NCBI GenBank assembly: GCA_017379075.1
Contig: JAFNXL010000027.1
Coordinates: 1-64,000, forward strand
Source: Bacteroidaceae bacterium
GTDB taxonomy: Bacteria > Bacteroidota > Bacteroidia > Bacteroidales > Bacteroidaceae
Reading direction: 5' to 3'
Length of the DNA: 64,000 nucleotides
The translations under genes and the position numbers were made by a program. Below the pieces are notes generated by a model. The model was not told the DNA's origin and searched no databases. It was given only the letters and a program-made list of their open reading frames with translations. Each line of letters begins with the position of its first letter. The first letter of the stretch is position 1. Positions 1 through 10,214 of this stretch are shown one piece after another.

Positions 1-671
1 ATTTCCGGACTGGCAAAAGCCATTCCCATACGGATGCTTGCACTTGCCCATGCCTTGCTCATGGTGTTGAGCACAATCAGGTTGGGATACTTATGCAATT
101 GGGTGCGGAAAGCAGGGAAAGACGAGAAGTCTGAATAAGCCTCATCCACAACCACAATTCCACCGAATTGCTCAAGAACCTGTTGTATGGCACGGGCATC
201 CAGATCATTTCCTGTGGGGTTGTTGGGGGTGCAAATCCAGATTACCTTGGTATGGTGGTCCGTGGCAGCCAACAGATTTTGTGCGTTCAGTTGGAAATCG
301 GCATCAAGGGATACCTTACGGTACTCCACCGCATTGATGTCGGCACAAACCTCATACATGCCATAGGTGGGCGAAATGGCCACCACATTATCCACATGAG
401 GTTCGCAGAAGATGCGGTATACAAGGTCTATGGCCTCATCGCTTCCGTTTCCCAAGAAAATCTGGCTGGGGTGTACGCCCTTATGACGCGAAAGCTTTGC
501 CTTGAGCGACTCTTGCAAGGGATCGGGATAACGGTTGAATCCCTGATTGTAAGGGCTTTCATTGGCATCCAGAAACACATGCGCGTCTCTACCCTTAAAT
601 TCGTCACGGGCACAACTATAGGGCTTCAGTGCCCATATATTCTCTCGTACAAGTTCTTGCAATGCTTTCAT
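1..671 (-). CDS. hisC: histidinol-phosphate aminotransferase, 3' part cut by window edge
   Basis: PLP-dependent aminotransferase of histidine synthesis, converting imidazole-acetol phosphate to histidinol phosphate in the cytoplasm. About 223 N-terminal residues are visible; the rest lies left of base 1. Reading leftwards from 671 gives [13 protein letters not shown], then a PNNPTG segment typical of fold-type I aminotransferases, the VVDEAYSDF block and a [15 protein letters not shown] segment whose SK lysine should carry the PLP. The start overlaps the hisD stop as ATGA (bases 668-671), which fixes the start and implies translational coupling. It is the last visible gene of the Dabb-hisG-hisD-hisC operon. 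Confidence 0.93.
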   Translation of the reverse strand, partial: MKALQELVRENIWALKPYSCARDEFKGRDAHVFLDANESPYNQGFNRYPDPLQESLKAKLSRHKGVHPSQIFLGNGSDEAIDLVYRIFCEPHVDNVVAISPTYGMYEVCADINAVEYRKVSLDADFQLNAQNLLAATDHHTKVIWICTPNNPTGNDLDARAIQQVLEQFGGIVVVDEAYSDFSSFPAFRTQLHKYPNLIVLNTMSKAWASASIRMGMAFASPE

Positions 672-1963
672 TTCTTCATCTTATTTACTTCATCCATACG
701 CAAGGTCATGGCATTGCTGTGGGCATCCAGCATTTCGCCCTGTGCCATACAGGCAACAGCCGGACCAATGTGGCTGACACCTTCGGGAGTGATGTGCTGG
801 AAAGTGACCTTTCGCATATAACTGTCCAGATTCACGCCATTATAGGCAACAGCATATCCGTGCGTGGGAAGAGTGTGATTGGTTCCGCTTGCATAATCTC
901 CGGCACTCTCGGGGGTCCAATGTCCCAAGAAGACGCTTCCGGCATTGATTACCTTTGCGGCCATCTGCATATAATCTTTTGTCTCAATAATCAAATGTTC
1001 AGGGGCATAGTCATTAGAGAGTTCCATCATCTCATCTGCAGTATGCATCAAAACGATCTTGCTGTTCTCCAATGCCTTTCTGGCTATTTCGGCACGAGGG
1101 AGCAAATCCAGTTGGCGTGTGAGTTCTTCCTGTACGGCAGGAATCAGTTCCGCACTTGTGGTAATGAGCAACACTTGACTGTCCGCACCATGTTCGGCCT
1201 GACTCAACAAGTCTGCTGCCACAAAAGCCGGACGGCTGGTTTCATCCGCCAGCACACAAACCTCACTGGGACCGGCAGGCATGTCTATGGCCACATCGTG
1301 CAGGCTTACCTGCTGCTTGGCACACATGACATACTGGTTGCCCGGGCCAAATATCTTATACACCTTGGGGACACTTTCCGTTCCGTATGCCATAGCTCCA
1401 ATGGCCTGTACACCACCGACCTTGAACACACGACTCACACCAGCAATGCGGGCAGCCACCAGAATGGCAGGATGTACCTTTCCCTCACGATTGGGAGGTG
1501 TGCAAAGTACAATCTCTTCACAACCGGCAATGCGTGCCGGAGTGGCAAGCATGAGCACGGTACTGAACAAAGGTGCTGTGCCACCGGGTATGTACAGGCC
1601 TACCTTCTGGATGGGAACCGACTTTTGCCAGCATTCCACTCCCTGCACCACTTCCACACGGATTTCCTTAAAGGCTTGGGCAGCATGGAACTTGCGGATA
1701 TTCTCATGGGCCAGTTGCAAAGACTGCTTCAGCTCTTCGCTCACAAGCAGTTCCGCCTCTTGCATTTCCTCCTCGGTCACTGCCAAAGCGTCCAGACAAA
1801 CCTTGTCAAAGCGTTCTTCGTACTCGCGTACAGCCTGATCTCCACGAGCCTTCACATCGGCAAGCACCTCTGCCACCACAGCATTCAGGTGGGAGGCTTC
1901 GTGTGTGGGACGGCTCAGAAGTTGGGGCCAGACATTTCTCTCGGGATATTCGTAAACTTTCAT
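668..1963 (-). CDS. hisD: histidinol dehydrogenase
   Basis: Catalyses the last two steps of histidine synthesis, the NAD-dependent oxidation of histidinol to histidine. The length (431 aa) is normal for the family. Diagnostic blocks are [24 protein letters not shown], the APEHLII block with the catalytic Glu-His pair, and the C-terminal [15 protein letters not shown] block with zinc-site residues. It sits 27 bp after hisG and overlaps hisC by 4 bp in the same operon. No truncation or missing residue was seen. A 736-codon open frame on the opposite strand across hisD and hisG is a shadow. Confidence 0.97.
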   Translation of the reverse strand: MKVYEYPERNVWPQLLSRPTHEASHLNAVVAEVLADVKARGDQAVREYEERFDKVCLDALAVTEEEMQEAELLVSEELKQSLQLAHENIRKFHAAQAFKEIRVEVVQGVECWQKSVPIQKVGLYIPGGTAPLFSTVLMLATPARIAGCEEIVLCTPPNREGKVHPAILVAARIAGVSRVFKVGGVQAIGAMAYGTESVPKVYKIFGPGNQYVMCAKQQVSLHDVAIDMPAGPSEVCVLADETSRPAFVAADLLSQAEHGADSQVLLITTSAELIPAVQEELTRQLDLLPRAEIARKALENSKIVLMHTADEMMELSNDYAPEHLIIETKDYMQMAAKVINAGSVFLGHWTPESAGDYASGTNHTLPTHGYAVAYNGVNLDSYMRKVTFQHITPEGVSHIGPAVACMAQGEMLDAHSNAMTLRMDEVNKMKK

Positions 1964-1990
1964 CGGGACGAAAAAAAAGAATGTCGGTTT

Positions 1991-2842
1991 TTAAAGAATC
2001 ATCTTTTCAACGGGCAGCACCAGAATTCCCTGTGCGCCATACTCCTTCAGTTGGCGGATGATTTCCCAGAAACGCTTCTCGTCAATGACGGTATGCACAC
2101 TGCTCCATCCCGGAGTGGCCAGAGGCATGACGGTGGGACTTTTGGCTCCGGGCAATACAGACACCACATCGTCCACACGTTCCGTAGGCACGTTCATGAG
2201 CACATATTTCTTGTCCTCTGCCGCCTTTACGGCTTCTATTCTGAACAGGAGCTCGTCCAGTATGGCACGCTTGTCCTCATCCATTCCTCTGTTACCGATA
2301 AGAAGGGCTTCGCTCTTCATCACCACTTCCACCTCGGACAGGTTGTTGCTTACCAACGTGCTGCCGCTGCTCACAATGTCAAAGATGGCATCGGCCAGAC
2401 CGATTCCCGGGCTGATCTCTACCGAACCTGTGATGACATGGATATCGGCAGCTATACGGTTCTTCTGCATAAACCGACGAAGGATTCCGGGATAAGAGGT
2501 GGCTATCTTCTTGCCCTCGAACCATTGCAGGCCGGTATATTTCTCTGCCTTGGGGATGGCAAGGCTCAAACGGCACTTGCTGAAACCGAGCGGACGGATA
2601 ACCTCTGCATCCTCCTGACGCTCTTCATACTCGTTCTGTCCCACAATACCAAGGTCTGCCACTCCTGTGGCCACACTTTGGGGAATGTCATCATCGCGGA
2701 GATAAAGTACCTCGATGGGGAAATTACTGCTTTGCACCAGAAGGGTGCGTTTGCTGCTGCTCACCTTGATGCCGGCCTCAGACAGCAAGGCCATTGTGTC
2801 CTCAAACAAACGGCCCTTAGATTGTACTGCTATTCTTAACAT
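1991..2842 (-). CDS. hisG: ATP phosphoribosyltransferase, long form
   Basis: First committed and feedback-inhibited enzyme of histidine synthesis, joining ATP and PRPP. The protein starts MLRIAVQSKGRLFED, which matches the family N-terminus. In-frame ATGs further upstream (2875 and 2890) would add a lysine-rich leader and run into the previous gene, so 2842 is chosen; the protein is then 283 aa. The family E-x6-G-x-A-D region reads EISPGIGLADAIFDIVSSG. The C-terminal third matches the regulatory domain of long-form HisG, so HisZ is not needed and the enzyme is probably inhibited directly by histidine. It lies 22 bp downstream of the Dabb gene. Confidence 0.95.
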   Translation of the reverse strand: MLRIAVQSKGRLFEDTMALLSEAGIKVSSSKRTLLVQSSNFPIEVLYLRDDDIPQSVATGVADLGIVGQNEYEERQEDAEVIRPLGFSKCRLSLAIPKAEKYTGLQWFEGKKIATSYPGILRRFMQKNRIAADIHVITGSVEISPGIGLADAIFDIVSSGSTLVSNNLSEVEVVMKSEALLIGNRGMDEDKRAILDELLFRIEAVKAAEDKKYVLMNVPTERVDDVVSVLPGAKSPTVMPLATPGWSSVHTVIDEKRFWEIIRQLKEYGAQGILVLPVEKMIL

Positions 2843-2864
2843 TTCTTTTTTACCTTTGCTTTTC

Positions 2865-3164
2865 TTAGATTTCATAGTCCGTGCAGGCACGGCTCTTCAC
2901 GTAGGGGATGATAATCTGAGCCACAGCCACATGATTGGGATGTACGGCATAGGCTTGCACATCTGCCAATGAATCGAACTCGCTATAAAGCGCCACATCA
3001 TAGGATTCCTTTGCGTTGGCATTGAATCCCACCTCAATGTGGCGGATACAGGATATCGTTTCGGGCAGAGCCAGAATGCCGGCCTTGAAAGCCTCCATCA
3101 CCCGCTGTTTTTCCGCTGCATCCACATCATCCTTCAACTGGAATAATACTACATGCTTTATCAT
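2865..3164 (-). CDS. Dabb (stress-responsive alpha/beta barrel) family protein
   Basis: A 99-aa protein beginning MIKHVVLFQLKDD, the hallmark N-terminus of the Dabb ferredoxin-like family, followed by the conserved HIEVGFNANAKESYDVALYSEFDS and YAVHPNHVAV stretches (the latter with the family H-P-x-H pattern). These small dimeric barrels are found in many contexts and the role here is unknown. It is the first gene of the his operon, 22 bp before hisG and about 40 bp after a strong promoter at 3203-3234, so its transcription should set his expression. A link to histidine metabolism is only by position. Confidence 0.85.
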   Translation of the reverse strand: MIKHVVLFQLKDDVDAAEKQRVMEAFKAGILALPETISCIRHIEVGFNANAKESYDVALYSEFDSLADVQAYAVHPNHVAVAQIIIPYVKSRACTDYEI

Positions 3165-3202
3165 ATCTTTCTGAACTGTCTAAAATATATGTTTAATGGC
3201 TG

Positions 3203-3234
3203 CAAAGGTACGAATAAGTGAGCGAAATACCAAA
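3203..3234 (-). promoter_or_regulatory. Bacteroidetes-type promoter of the his operon
   Basis: On the minus strand, TTTG (bases 3231-3234) is followed after exactly 20 nt by TACCTTTG (3203-3210), a full match to the Bacteroidetes -33/-7 consensus. It points at the Dabb-hisG-hisD-hisC operon, whose first ATG is 39 bp downstream. The promoter lies inside a 74-bp tandem repeat, so a second copy (3277-3308) sits just upstream. Confidence 0.75.
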
Positions 3235-3360
3235 CTCGTTTGGGAATTTCCGAGCGAGAGTGCCTTCGGCAATAGCCAAAGGTACGAATAAGTGAGCGAA
3301 ATACCAAACTCGTTTGAATTTTTCAGAGCGAGAGTGCCTTCGGCAACAGCCAAAGGTGGT
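3203..3360. repeat. 74-bp tandem repeat carrying promoter elements
   Basis: Two full copies and the first bases of a third begin at 3203, 3277 and 3351, an exact 74-bp spacing. Each full copy reads CAAAGGTACGAATAAGTGAG at its start, then a CCAAACTCGTTTG segment and a GAGCGAGAGTGCCTTCGGCAA segment. Each carries the minus-strand pair TTTG and TACCTTTG separated by 20 nt. Related copies lie at 11048 and 11192. The region fills the gap between the Dabb gene and the CotH gene. Confidence 0.85.
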
Positions 3361-3365
3361 TATTC

Positions 3366-6137
3366 TCAGCGGACAACCACCTTTCTGCCGTTTATCAGAT
3401 ATATGCCCTTCTGCAATCCAGCCGTTCCGTTTGCCGACTTCCGCACCAGACGACCCTTCAGGTCATAGATGCCATAGTGAGCCATTGTGGCTTCTATGAA
3501 CGGCACATCGTCTGGATTGTCATCCGGTTTGTTGTAATATGAACCGTTAGCGGCATCATAATAGACCATGGAATGGGTGCGACGGAGAACCGGATGCGCA
3601 TCACTGCCAAGATTTTGGCGCCATGTTTCTCTGCCGTCATTGAGCAGATAGCACAATTCGCCATCGGCAATCTGGGAGGCATTGATGGATGGAACCTGTC
3701 TTCCGCCGGTCTCGTAACAGTTCATGTGGCTGAAACCGCCTCGGGCAAAGGTTTTGGAGCCTTCTGTTCCGCTCACCTCTCCTATGTTATAACAGTTGTC
3801 CACCACTGCATTGCTACCAAGCCAACCGGATATGGTGGCGCTCTCATTGCCTCCGGTTATCCTTCCCGTGTTATAGCAATTACTCAGGTATATCGTTGCC
3901 GTACTATTCATGTTGCAACCAAAGATGCCGGACACGTTCTGTGCCGCACCCGTTACGTCCGCCTCATTGCCCACCTTATCGATGGTCACAGGACCCGTGT
4001 CATTGCTTCCGCCTACCACTCCCACAAAGGCAACGCCCTCAATGCTGCAACTGCTGTCCAGCGTGAAGTCATGGATATAGGCTCCACCGCTTACCACACC
4101 AAACAAGCCTGTGTAATTGCCACCCTTGATGTGCAGATTGCTGATGACATGCCCCCGGCCGTCAAATTCGCCCACATAGGCCATACCTTCCTTTCCGATG
4201 GGCTGGTAGCCGGTCTTGCCCTCCATGTCAATGTCTGCCGTCAGGATTCCCTTTGATCCCACTCCTCCATGGTTCACATATTTGGCAAAGTTAATCAAAT
4301 CCTCGGCAGATGCTATATGAATGGTGGTGTCCCTTATTTCAACATCCTGATAATCCAGATAGTCCGTTATCCAAGCCACACGTTCCGGAATGTATTCGCG
4401 CAAGACACCCACCTCAGCCTCATAAGAGCCCAGGGCGAAGGCATTCTCGTGCACTCTTGTGTCAAGGATGGGCCAACGGATGAAATTAAGCCGTTGGGAG
4501 GCATCAAGAACCTGTGCCATACTGTCTACAAAATGTACCAGACTTTCTGGATCAAAGTCGCCCGAGGCCGTCTTTTCCTCCCACATTTCCTTCAGCATGG
4601 CGTCTGCATAGGGGTCGGAAAGGATGCGTGTGACAAAATTGTTCATGTTGGGTGCCGAACTGCCGCCACGGGTATACACCCAACTGTTGCGGTTGCAGAC
4701 AGGATAGATGCGTGCATCGTTGTTGAAGGCCAAATCGAAGTCCCAGCTCGGAGCCACCACAAAATAGTCGCTGTTGCGGTTCTTCGACATATAGGTGCTC
4801 CAGTATGTGTCCGTATTGCCCGTAAACTCTCCCACGATAAAATGCTTGATGAAAGAACTCAGGTCCAGATACTTGCGGTATCCTTCAGTGGAATCGCGGA
4901 AGTTGGCAGAGAAGACCGCATCCTCCAACAGGTTGAAATAGTCTGTGATGTACTGTTTCTGCTCCGGAGTGATGTCATCCTCCCCGGGCGACTTGATGGT
5001 GACGGGCATGCCTCTTCTGGTGCTGAACCATGATTTTTCGCCCGAGGCATAGGCATCCACCTCCACCAGATAGCCGCCCGTGATGTTGGGGTGTTCATTG
5101 TCCGAAGGCTCCATTTCCGTGATGGGCACACGGTTGGGGTCGGCGGTAATCTGGTCGCAAAGCTGATAGCAGCCCTTGTACTGGCCGTTCATGATGACGT
5201 CCACCGGCTGGCAATAGGGCGTATAGGGCATGCCCACACGCTTGCTGATTTCAAACGCAAGGATGTTGCGCATCAGGGTCTTGTCGCCATAGTTGTTGAT
5301 GAGCGTCCACTTCTTTGCCTTGGCCGGACTCTCAAGCGGAGAATCCTTCAGCATGTGATGGCTCTTTCCGTCATTGAACTTGATGCGGTAGGGCTTCTTG
5401 GGAAACTGGATGCTGGCATTGCCACGGAGACGGGTGGTTATGGGATATTCCTGAATCCTTGTGCCGTTGTCATAGACCAGCGTCATGTTGGACTCAAGGT
5501 CATGTGTCTTGTCATACGGCTCCTGTCCCGAATAGACATGAATACTTAAGGTAGGCAGGTTGGTCAACTGATAAAAGCGGCTGTCATCACCTGCGCCCTC
5601 ATAACCGTAGAATTCCAGTTCGGCAATGTTGCACCTTGCATTGTCCGGACCCAGGTAACGGACATAGCGGAAGCCGCGGGACACACAGACATCGGCATGG
5701 TCAATGGTGCCAATCTCTCCCGTCTCGGGAATCAGATAAAGGGGAACGGCATCAAGGAAGTCCGCACGATTGGAACCCTCGAACAGTCCGAGCTGCACAC
5801 GGTTGGGACCATTATGGTCGTTTCTCGGGCTCCATCCCACCCGTGTGATGACATGGGGCGTACCCAAGTCCAGCCCCACCCAGGTGAAAGAGCGGTCATA
5901 GGAAGCATAGAATGAACTAAGATCGCCATCGAACGCGCATTGTGGCGTATTGACCGTACTGGATGCCGCTCCAGTGGCGTAATCCACACTGGTGCTGCCG
6001 ATGGGCGTTCCTGTGAGTTTTGACGGATTCTGAGCCTTGATTGGCAGCAAACCGCCCAAAAGCATAACTGCAAGGAACAAGCTCCTGCATAGTATTCTGT
6101 TCACAACTGTATTTCCGTGTTTCCGCATGAATTTCAT
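3366..6137 (-). CDS. CotH-family surface protein with discoidin and GLUG domains, T9SS-type tail
   Basis: A 923-aa exported protein. The first ~35 residues are a signal peptide ending at a KAQ site. Residues ~45-175 look like an F5/8C (discoidin-like) carbohydrate-binding domain. Residues ~195-500 match the CotH kinase-like fold (RLRGNASIQFPKKPYRIKF, the LMRNILAFEIS helix and the SWDFDLAFNND block). Residues ~640-780 hold GLUG-type repeats (GEFDGRGHVISNL, YTGLFG). The C-terminus (GRLVRKSANG, then KGIYLINGRKVVVR) is a type IX sorting domain, so secretion to the cell surface is expected. Eukaryotic and Bacillus CotH proteins phosphorylate protein substrates; activity here is not shown. A start at 6128 is also possible. 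Confidence 0.85.
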   Translation of the reverse strand: MKFMRKHGNTVVNRILCRSLFLAVMLLGGLLPIKAQNPSKLTGTPIGSTSVDYATGAASSTVNTPQCAFDGDLSSFYASYDRSFTWVGLDLGTPHVITRVGWSPRNDHNGPNRVQLGLFEGSNRADFLDAVPLYLIPETGEIGTIDHADVCVSRGFRYVRYLGPDNARCNIAELEFYGYEGAGDDSRFYQLTNLPTLSIHVYSGQEPYDKTHDLESNMTLVYDNGTRIQEYPITTRLRGNASIQFPKKPYRIKFNDGKSHHMLKDSPLESPAKAKKWTLINNYGDKTLMRNILAFEISKRVGMPYTPYCQPVDVIMNGQYKGCYQLCDQITADPNRVPITEMEPSDNEHPNITGGYLVEVDAYASGEKSWFSTRRGMPVTIKSPGEDDITPEQKQYITDYFNLLEDAVFSANFRDSTEGYRKYLDLSSFIKHFIVGEFTGNTDTYWSTYMSKNRNSDYFVVAPSWDFDLAFNNDARIYPVCNRNSWVYTRGGSSAPNMNNFVTRILSDPYADAMLKEMWEEKTASGDFDPESLVHFVDSMAQVLDASQRLNFIRWPILDTRVHENAFALGSYEAEVGVLREYIPERVAWITDYLDYQDVEIRDTTIHIASAEDLINFAKYVNHGGVGSKGILTADIDMEGKTGYQPIGKEGMAYVGEFDGRGHVISNLHIKGGNYTGLFGVVSGGAYIHDFTLDSSCSIEGVAFVGVVGGSNDTGPVTIDKVGNEADVTGAAQNVSGIFGCNMNSTATIYLSNCYNTGRITGGNESATISGWLGSNAVVDNCYNIGEVSGTEGSKTFARGGFSHMNCYETGGRQVPSINASQIADGELCYLLNDGRETWRQNLGSDAHPVLRRTHSMVYYDAANGSYYNKPDDNPDDVPFIEATMAHYGIYDLKGRLVRKSANGTAGLQKGIYLINGRKVVVR

Positions 6138-6160
6138 GTGTTTATTGATGTCTTATTGTG

Positions 6161-6168
6161 CAAAGATA
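6161..6168 (-). promoter_or_regulatory. putative -7 element of the CotH gene
   Basis: CAAAGATA on the plus strand reads TATCTTTG on the minus strand, matching TAnnTTTG, 24 bp before the start codon at 6137. No good TTTG was found at the expected upstream distance, so the call is tentative. Confidence 0.4.
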
Positions 6169-6255
6169 GTGCTTTTTGCCCTATTTCTTGCCACCTTAGA
6201 ATGAAAAAGAAACATTATTCTGCCCAAACGCATGGATTATTCAGGCTTTTTGTTG

Positions 6256-6263
6256 TAATTTTG
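6256..6263 (+). promoter_or_regulatory. putative -7 element for the queuosine transporter operon
   Basis: TAATTTTG matches the Bacteroidetes TAnnTTTG element and lies about 48 bp before the ATG at 6312. No matching -33 TTTG was found at the ideal distance. Confidence 0.4.
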
Positions 6264-6311
6264 CATCACATTGCCCAATTTAACCATTTAACCACTTAAC
6301 TTTTTAACTTT

Positions 6312-7001
6312 ATGGACAAGGTTACGGAAAACCCTTTCAAAACCGCAGAACGGAACACCCGTTCCAACAGCCATACGGCACTGATGACCGTAACGGCTCT
6401 TTTTGTCACGCTCTATCTCGTTTCCAATGTCATGGCGGTCAAGGTAATCAGCCTTTTCGGGCTGTTCTATTTTGATGCCGGAACCATCACCTTTCCCTTT
6501 GCCTACATGCTGGGGGACGTACTTACGGAAATATGGGGGTTCCGCACAGCCAAACGGGTCATCTGGATGACCTTCTTCTGCAACATCCTCATGGTCGTCT
6601 GCACACAGATTGGCGTGTGGCTTCCCTCGCCCGATTATCTGTCAGAAACCGCCAATGCCTATAACCACATCTTCACCTATGTGCCCAGAATTGTAGTGGG
6701 CTCTCTTGTGGGCTTCCTTTTGGGCGAATTGTCAAACGCATGGTTCATGGAGAAGATTAAGCAGAAGACCAAGGGCAAGCGGTTATGGGTGCGCACCATC
6801 GGAAGTTCTGCCATAGCCTATTGGTTTGACAGCCTGCCATTTGTGCTGATTGCCTTTGCCGGTGTGGTCTCCACCCATGACCTGCTCATGATGATTGCCT
6901 TCCAATATGCGGCCAAACTGCTGCTTGAAGCCTTCTTCGGCACACCCATGGCATACGCCACCGTACACGCGCTCCGACGTTTCATTGCAAAAAAGTCCTG
7001 A
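6312..7001 (+). CDS. yhhQ: queuosine precursor transporter (YhhQ/VUT family)
   Basis: A 229-aa inner-membrane protein with about six hydrophobic segments, matching the DUF165/VUT family that imports queuosine precursors such as preQ0, preQ1 or queuine. Family landmarks are FDAGTITFPFAYMLGDVLTEIWGF, the conserved GSLVGFLLGELSNA segment, the DSLPF motif and the late FQYAAKLLLEA helix. The gene is followed after 2 bp by a radical SAM gene on the same strand, so the two probably form an operon for queuosine salvage. The exact substrate cannot be told from sequence. Confidence 0.88.
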   Translation: MDKVTENPFKTAERNTRSNSHTALMTVTALFVTLYLVSNVMAVKVISLFGLFYFDAGTITFPFAYMLGDVLTEIWGFRTAKRVIWMTFFCNILMVVCTQIGVWLPSPDYLSETANAYNHIFTYVPRIVVGSLVGFLLGELSNAWFMEKIKQKTKGKRLWVRTIGSSAIAYWFDSLPFVLIAFAGVVSTHDLLMMIAFQYAAKLLLEAFFGTPMAYATVHALRRFIAKKS

Positions 7002-7003
7002 CC

Positions 7004-7690
7004 ATGGAAAGATATGCGCTCATTCATGACAAGATGCCCAGGGAATTCATCCTGCTCCAGGGCACTGGATGCCGATGGAGGAAATGCACGTTTTGCGACT
7101 ATCATCTGGATGCCGGCACAGACCCTTATACCGTCAATGCTCCCGTCCTTGAAAAGGTGAGCGGAAGATATGGCGTGCTGGACATCATCAACTCCGGTTC
7201 CGCACCCGAACTGGACGAACAGACCATCAGCCACATCAAAAGGGTGGTGAGGGAAAAGCACATCCACACCCTTTGGTTTGAGGCACATTACATGTACCGC
7301 AAGCGTCTGGCCACATTTGCCGCACAGTTCGCACCGGCAAAGGTGAAGTTCCGCTGTGGAGTGGAAACCTTCGACCCCACATTGCGAAGCCTATGGAAAA
7401 AGGGCATACCGGAACATGTAAGCGCCACAGACGTTGCACAATACTTCCAAGGCATCTGCCTGCTTTGCTGCACGCAAGGCGAAAGCAGGGAACACATCCT
7501 GCAAGACATTGAACTGGCGAAAGCGCATTTCGAATACTTTAGCGTGAATGTCTTCTGCAACAACTCCACCTCGGTCAAGCAAGATCCCGAACTTGCCGAA
7601 TGGTTCATAAAAGAAGTCTATCCGCTCATCAAGGATGACAAGCGGATAGAAGTCCTTATTCAGAATACCGACCTTGGAGTAGGTGGCTAA
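7004..7690 (+). CDS. radical SAM protein, probable queuosine salvage enzyme
   Basis: A compact 228-aa protein. The iron-sulfur cluster motif is near residue 23 and reads CRWRKCTFC, i.e. C-x4-C-x2-C, one residue longer than the usual C-x3-C-x2-C. Later parts (TLWFEAHYMYRK, KFRCGVETFDPTLR) resemble the SAM-binding half-barrel of Elp3/MiaB-type proteins. It directly follows a queuosine-precursor transporter. From memory, a radical SAM queuosine lyase (QueL) occurs beside queuine transporters in some gut bacteria, which makes a salvage lyase a reasonable but unproven guess. Its end is 6 bp from the convergent GH95 gene. Confidence 0.75.
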   Translation: MERYALIHDKMPREFILLQGTGCRWRKCTFCDYHLDAGTDPYTVNAPVLEKVSGRYGVLDIINSGSAPELDEQTISHIKRVVREKHIHTLWFEAHYMYRKRLATFAAQFAPAKVKFRCGVETFDPTLRSLWKKGIPEHVSATDVAQYFQGICLLCCTQGESREHILQDIELAKAHFEYFSVNVFCNNSTSVKQDPELAEWFIKEVYPLIKDDKRIEVLIQNTDLGVGG

Positions 7691-7696
7691 GAGGCT

Positions 7697-10147
7697 TTAT
7701 GACGCAAATACGATGGTTACGGTATCGCCAGCCTTGGATTTGATGGAATAGACACCATTGCCCATGGGGGTGACCTTAGCTGCTTTTCCGCCCACCATTA
7801 TCTGAGCCTTGTCCAGTCCGTCACACTTCACCATGCAAGGCTGTCCCTGGTTGTTCTTTATCTCTGCCTTTTCCGCCTTTCCCTGCTTCCATGAGATTGC
7901 CACCTCAAAGTCGCCAATGGCCTTCAGTCCGCTGATGCTTCCCTGTTGCCACACCTCGGGCAATGCAGGCAGAAGGTGAATGGCCCCACTATGGCTTTGC
8001 ATAAGCATTTCGGCAATACCGGCCGTTGCGCCAAAGTTGCCGTCAATCTGGAATGGGGGATGCTGGTCATAGAGATTGTAAGAGACACCACCGCCTCCAT
8101 GATACCTTATGCCATCGCCTCTGTAATGCGCAAGGGCAAGCTCAAGGATGTCATGCGCGTGATTTCCGTCCAGCGCACGTGCCCAAAGGTTTATTTTCCA
8201 GCCCATTGACCAACCTGTGGAGGCATCTCCACGAAGCTTCAGGCTGTTGGCCATGGCTTGGAAAAGTTCCGTTCCCTGCTCAATCTGGCTGAAGGGATAG
8301 AGGCACATGGCATGGGAGATGTGGCGATGGCCGTTCTGTCCCACCTTGTATGGGCTGTACTTCCATTCGCGCAAAATCTTGTCGCCCGTCTTGATGCCGT
8401 TCACGTTCTCGCCCCAAGCACCATCGTAAGTCTCGGTTCTCAGTCCGCGGTCCATCTTGGAGAATCGCTCACGGATAAGTTCAAGCTCCCCTGCATCAAC
8501 GCCACTTCCCTTGACACCCAGAACCTCAATGGCCTTCAGGGTGTTGTCAAAGAGTTCCCATACCAGCTGTTGGGCATGGGGCATGGCATCCTCCACAGGT
8601 CCGTGTTCGGGCGAGAATTCCTTGGGGCAGACATAGAGCCCGTCCTGCTTGTCCTCCACCAGACGGTCCAGCCAGAACTGTGTGGCACTGAGCATAGAGG
8701 GGAAGGCTCTGCTCAGGAACTTCTTGTCAAGCGTATAGCGATAGTGTTGCCACAAATGGGTGCAGTACCATGCGTTGGCAATTACATACTCGTGCATGAA
8801 TCCGCCCACACCACCGAAGATGTTGTTCTCGGTATAGCAGGTCCATCCTCGTTCCTGACCCGCATCCTTGGCATAGCGCTTCCATGACATGTGGGGCGAG
8901 TGAGGCGAAGACATGTTGATGATGTAGTTCAGGAACGGCAGATGCAGTTCGCCAAGTGAGGTGATTTCCGTGGGCCAATAATTCATCTGCACATTGATGT
9001 TGGAGTGGATGTCGCAATTCCAAGCCGGCTTCTGGCTGTTGTTCCAGATTCCCTGCAGATTGGCAGGCAAGTCCACACCACGGCTCGATGAGATGGACAG
9101 ATAGCGGCCATAGGCATAATAGAGTTCTTCAAGCATCAGCACCTCTGGCTCCATGCCCGTTGTGCGTTTGGCATAGTTGCGGATGAGGTCGTCCGTAGGC
9201 ATTGTGTTTGCCGAGGCGAGAGAGAAGGCTGAGCGCTCGAACAGTTGTTTGTAGTCCGCCAGATGGCGCTTGTAGAGCTTCTCCCAACCCTTCTTTGCAG
9301 CCTTTGCGGCACGCTCCTTCATCTGCTTCGGAAGTGTTGCCGTGCCCGATGTGAACGATGCCACAGAAGCGTCAAAGTCCGTTCCGCCAGCCAGCACCAG
9401 CAGACATTCGGTTGCGCCCTTCAGTGTTATGCCGTCCTTGCCGGTTGTGAGCTGTCCGTCCTTTGAAACCACCTTCAGACGGGCGTTGTAGGAAACCGTC
9501 TGCAACTTGCCCCCAAAGACAGCCTCACCATTCTCGTATGTGGTCTTGCCCTTGTCGCCTGCCACACCCGAAACCATGGTGAAGCGCAAGTCCAGGGCAC
9601 CTGTCTGGCTTGCCTTATAATGGGCCACCACCACCTTGTCCGGATAAGAGGCAATGTATTCCCTATTGAATTTCACACCACCATCCGCACTGCTGTATGC
9701 CACACGGGCAGTGGCACAAGACAAGTCCAGCTCACGGTGATAATCCACCACAGCCTTCTCCTTGGAGAATGTTCCGCTCAGGTCTTCCACATATACCGAG
9801 CCGAAGTTCTCATAATGGCCATAGTCGTTATATCCGGCATTGTCTGTGCTTGTTCCGCTCCAGAGCGTCTTTTCGTTGAACTGAATCTCATCCACCCTGA
9901 CCCCACCAAAGATGGAGGCTCCGAACTGGCCGTTGCCCAGAGGCAGGGAATACTCCTCCCATTGGTTGGAGATGTTGTGGGTTGTTGCGGGCAACGTGTA
10001 CCAAAGGGTATGTTTTGCCTTCGGGCGGAAATTCATGTCGGGACGGATGGCATACTCTCCTGTTCCCGTCTTCTGCTGTGCCATGGCAGGCATAGCAAGG
10101 ACAAGCGCGACAAAAGCGCAAAGCAATGTTCTGGCGGTCTTAATCAT
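7697..10147 (-). CDS. GH95 family alpha-L-fucosidase, exported
   Basis: An 816-aa enzyme with an N-terminal signal peptide ending AMPAMAQ. It matches GH95 end to end: the N-terminal beta-domain ([19 protein letters not shown]), the barrel segments [16 protein letters not shown] (the two asparagines of this family's active site), the REW and HRHISH region expected to hold the catalytic Glu, and FQIDGNFG with the conserved Asp. GH95 enzymes usually cut alpha-1,2-L-fucose, some alpha-L-galactose. The product is probably periplasmic or surface-bound. With GH20 and GH18-like genes nearby it suggests growth on host glycans. Confidence 0.92.
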   Translation of the reverse strand: MIKTARTLLCAFVALVLAMPAMAQQKTGTGEYAIRPDMNFRPKAKHTLWYTLPATTHNISNQWEEYSLPLGNGQFGASIFGGVRVDEIQFNEKTLWSGTSTDNAGYNDYGHYENFGSVYVEDLSGTFSKEKAVVDYHRELDLSCATARVAYSSADGGVKFNREYIASYPDKVVVAHYKASQTGALDLRFTMVSGVAGDKGKTTYENGEAVFGGKLQTVSYNARLKVVSKDGQLTTGKDGITLKGATECLLVLAGGTDFDASVASFTSGTATLPKQMKERAAKAAKKGWEKLYKRHLADYKQLFERSAFSLASANTMPTDDLIRNYAKRTTGMEPEVLMLEELYYAYGRYLSISSSRGVDLPANLQGIWNNSQKPAWNCDIHSNINVQMNYWPTEITSLGELHLPFLNYIINMSSPHSPHMSWKRYAKDAGQERGWTCYTENNIFGGVGGFMHEYVIANAWYCTHLWQHYRYTLDKKFLSRAFPSMLSATQFWLDRLVEDKQDGLYVCPKEFSPEHGPVEDAMPHAQQLVWELFDNTLKAIEVLGVKGSGVDAGELELIRERFSKMDRGLRTETYDGAWGENVNGIKTGDKILREWKYSPYKVGQNGHRHISHAMCLYPFSQIEQGTELFQAMANSLKLRGDASTGWSMGWKINLWARALDGNHAHDILELALAHYRGDGIRYHGGGGVSYNLYDQHPPFQIDGNFGATAGIAEMLMQSHSGAIHLLPALPEVWQQGSISGLKAIGDFEVAISWKQGKAEKAEIKNNQGQPCMVKCDGLDKAQIMVGGKAAKVTPMGNGVYSIKSKAGDTVTIVFAS

Positions 10148-10214
10148 ACTTTTACATTAATTATTATATTCGTGTCTTTTTCTTTCCATATCGTTTCGGG
10201 CTGAGGGGGGAGCC

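Noticed and set aside
629-2839. A 736-codon open frame on the plus strand
   Set aside because: It runs antisense to hisD and hisG, which match their families end to end. Its translation has no recognisable domain.
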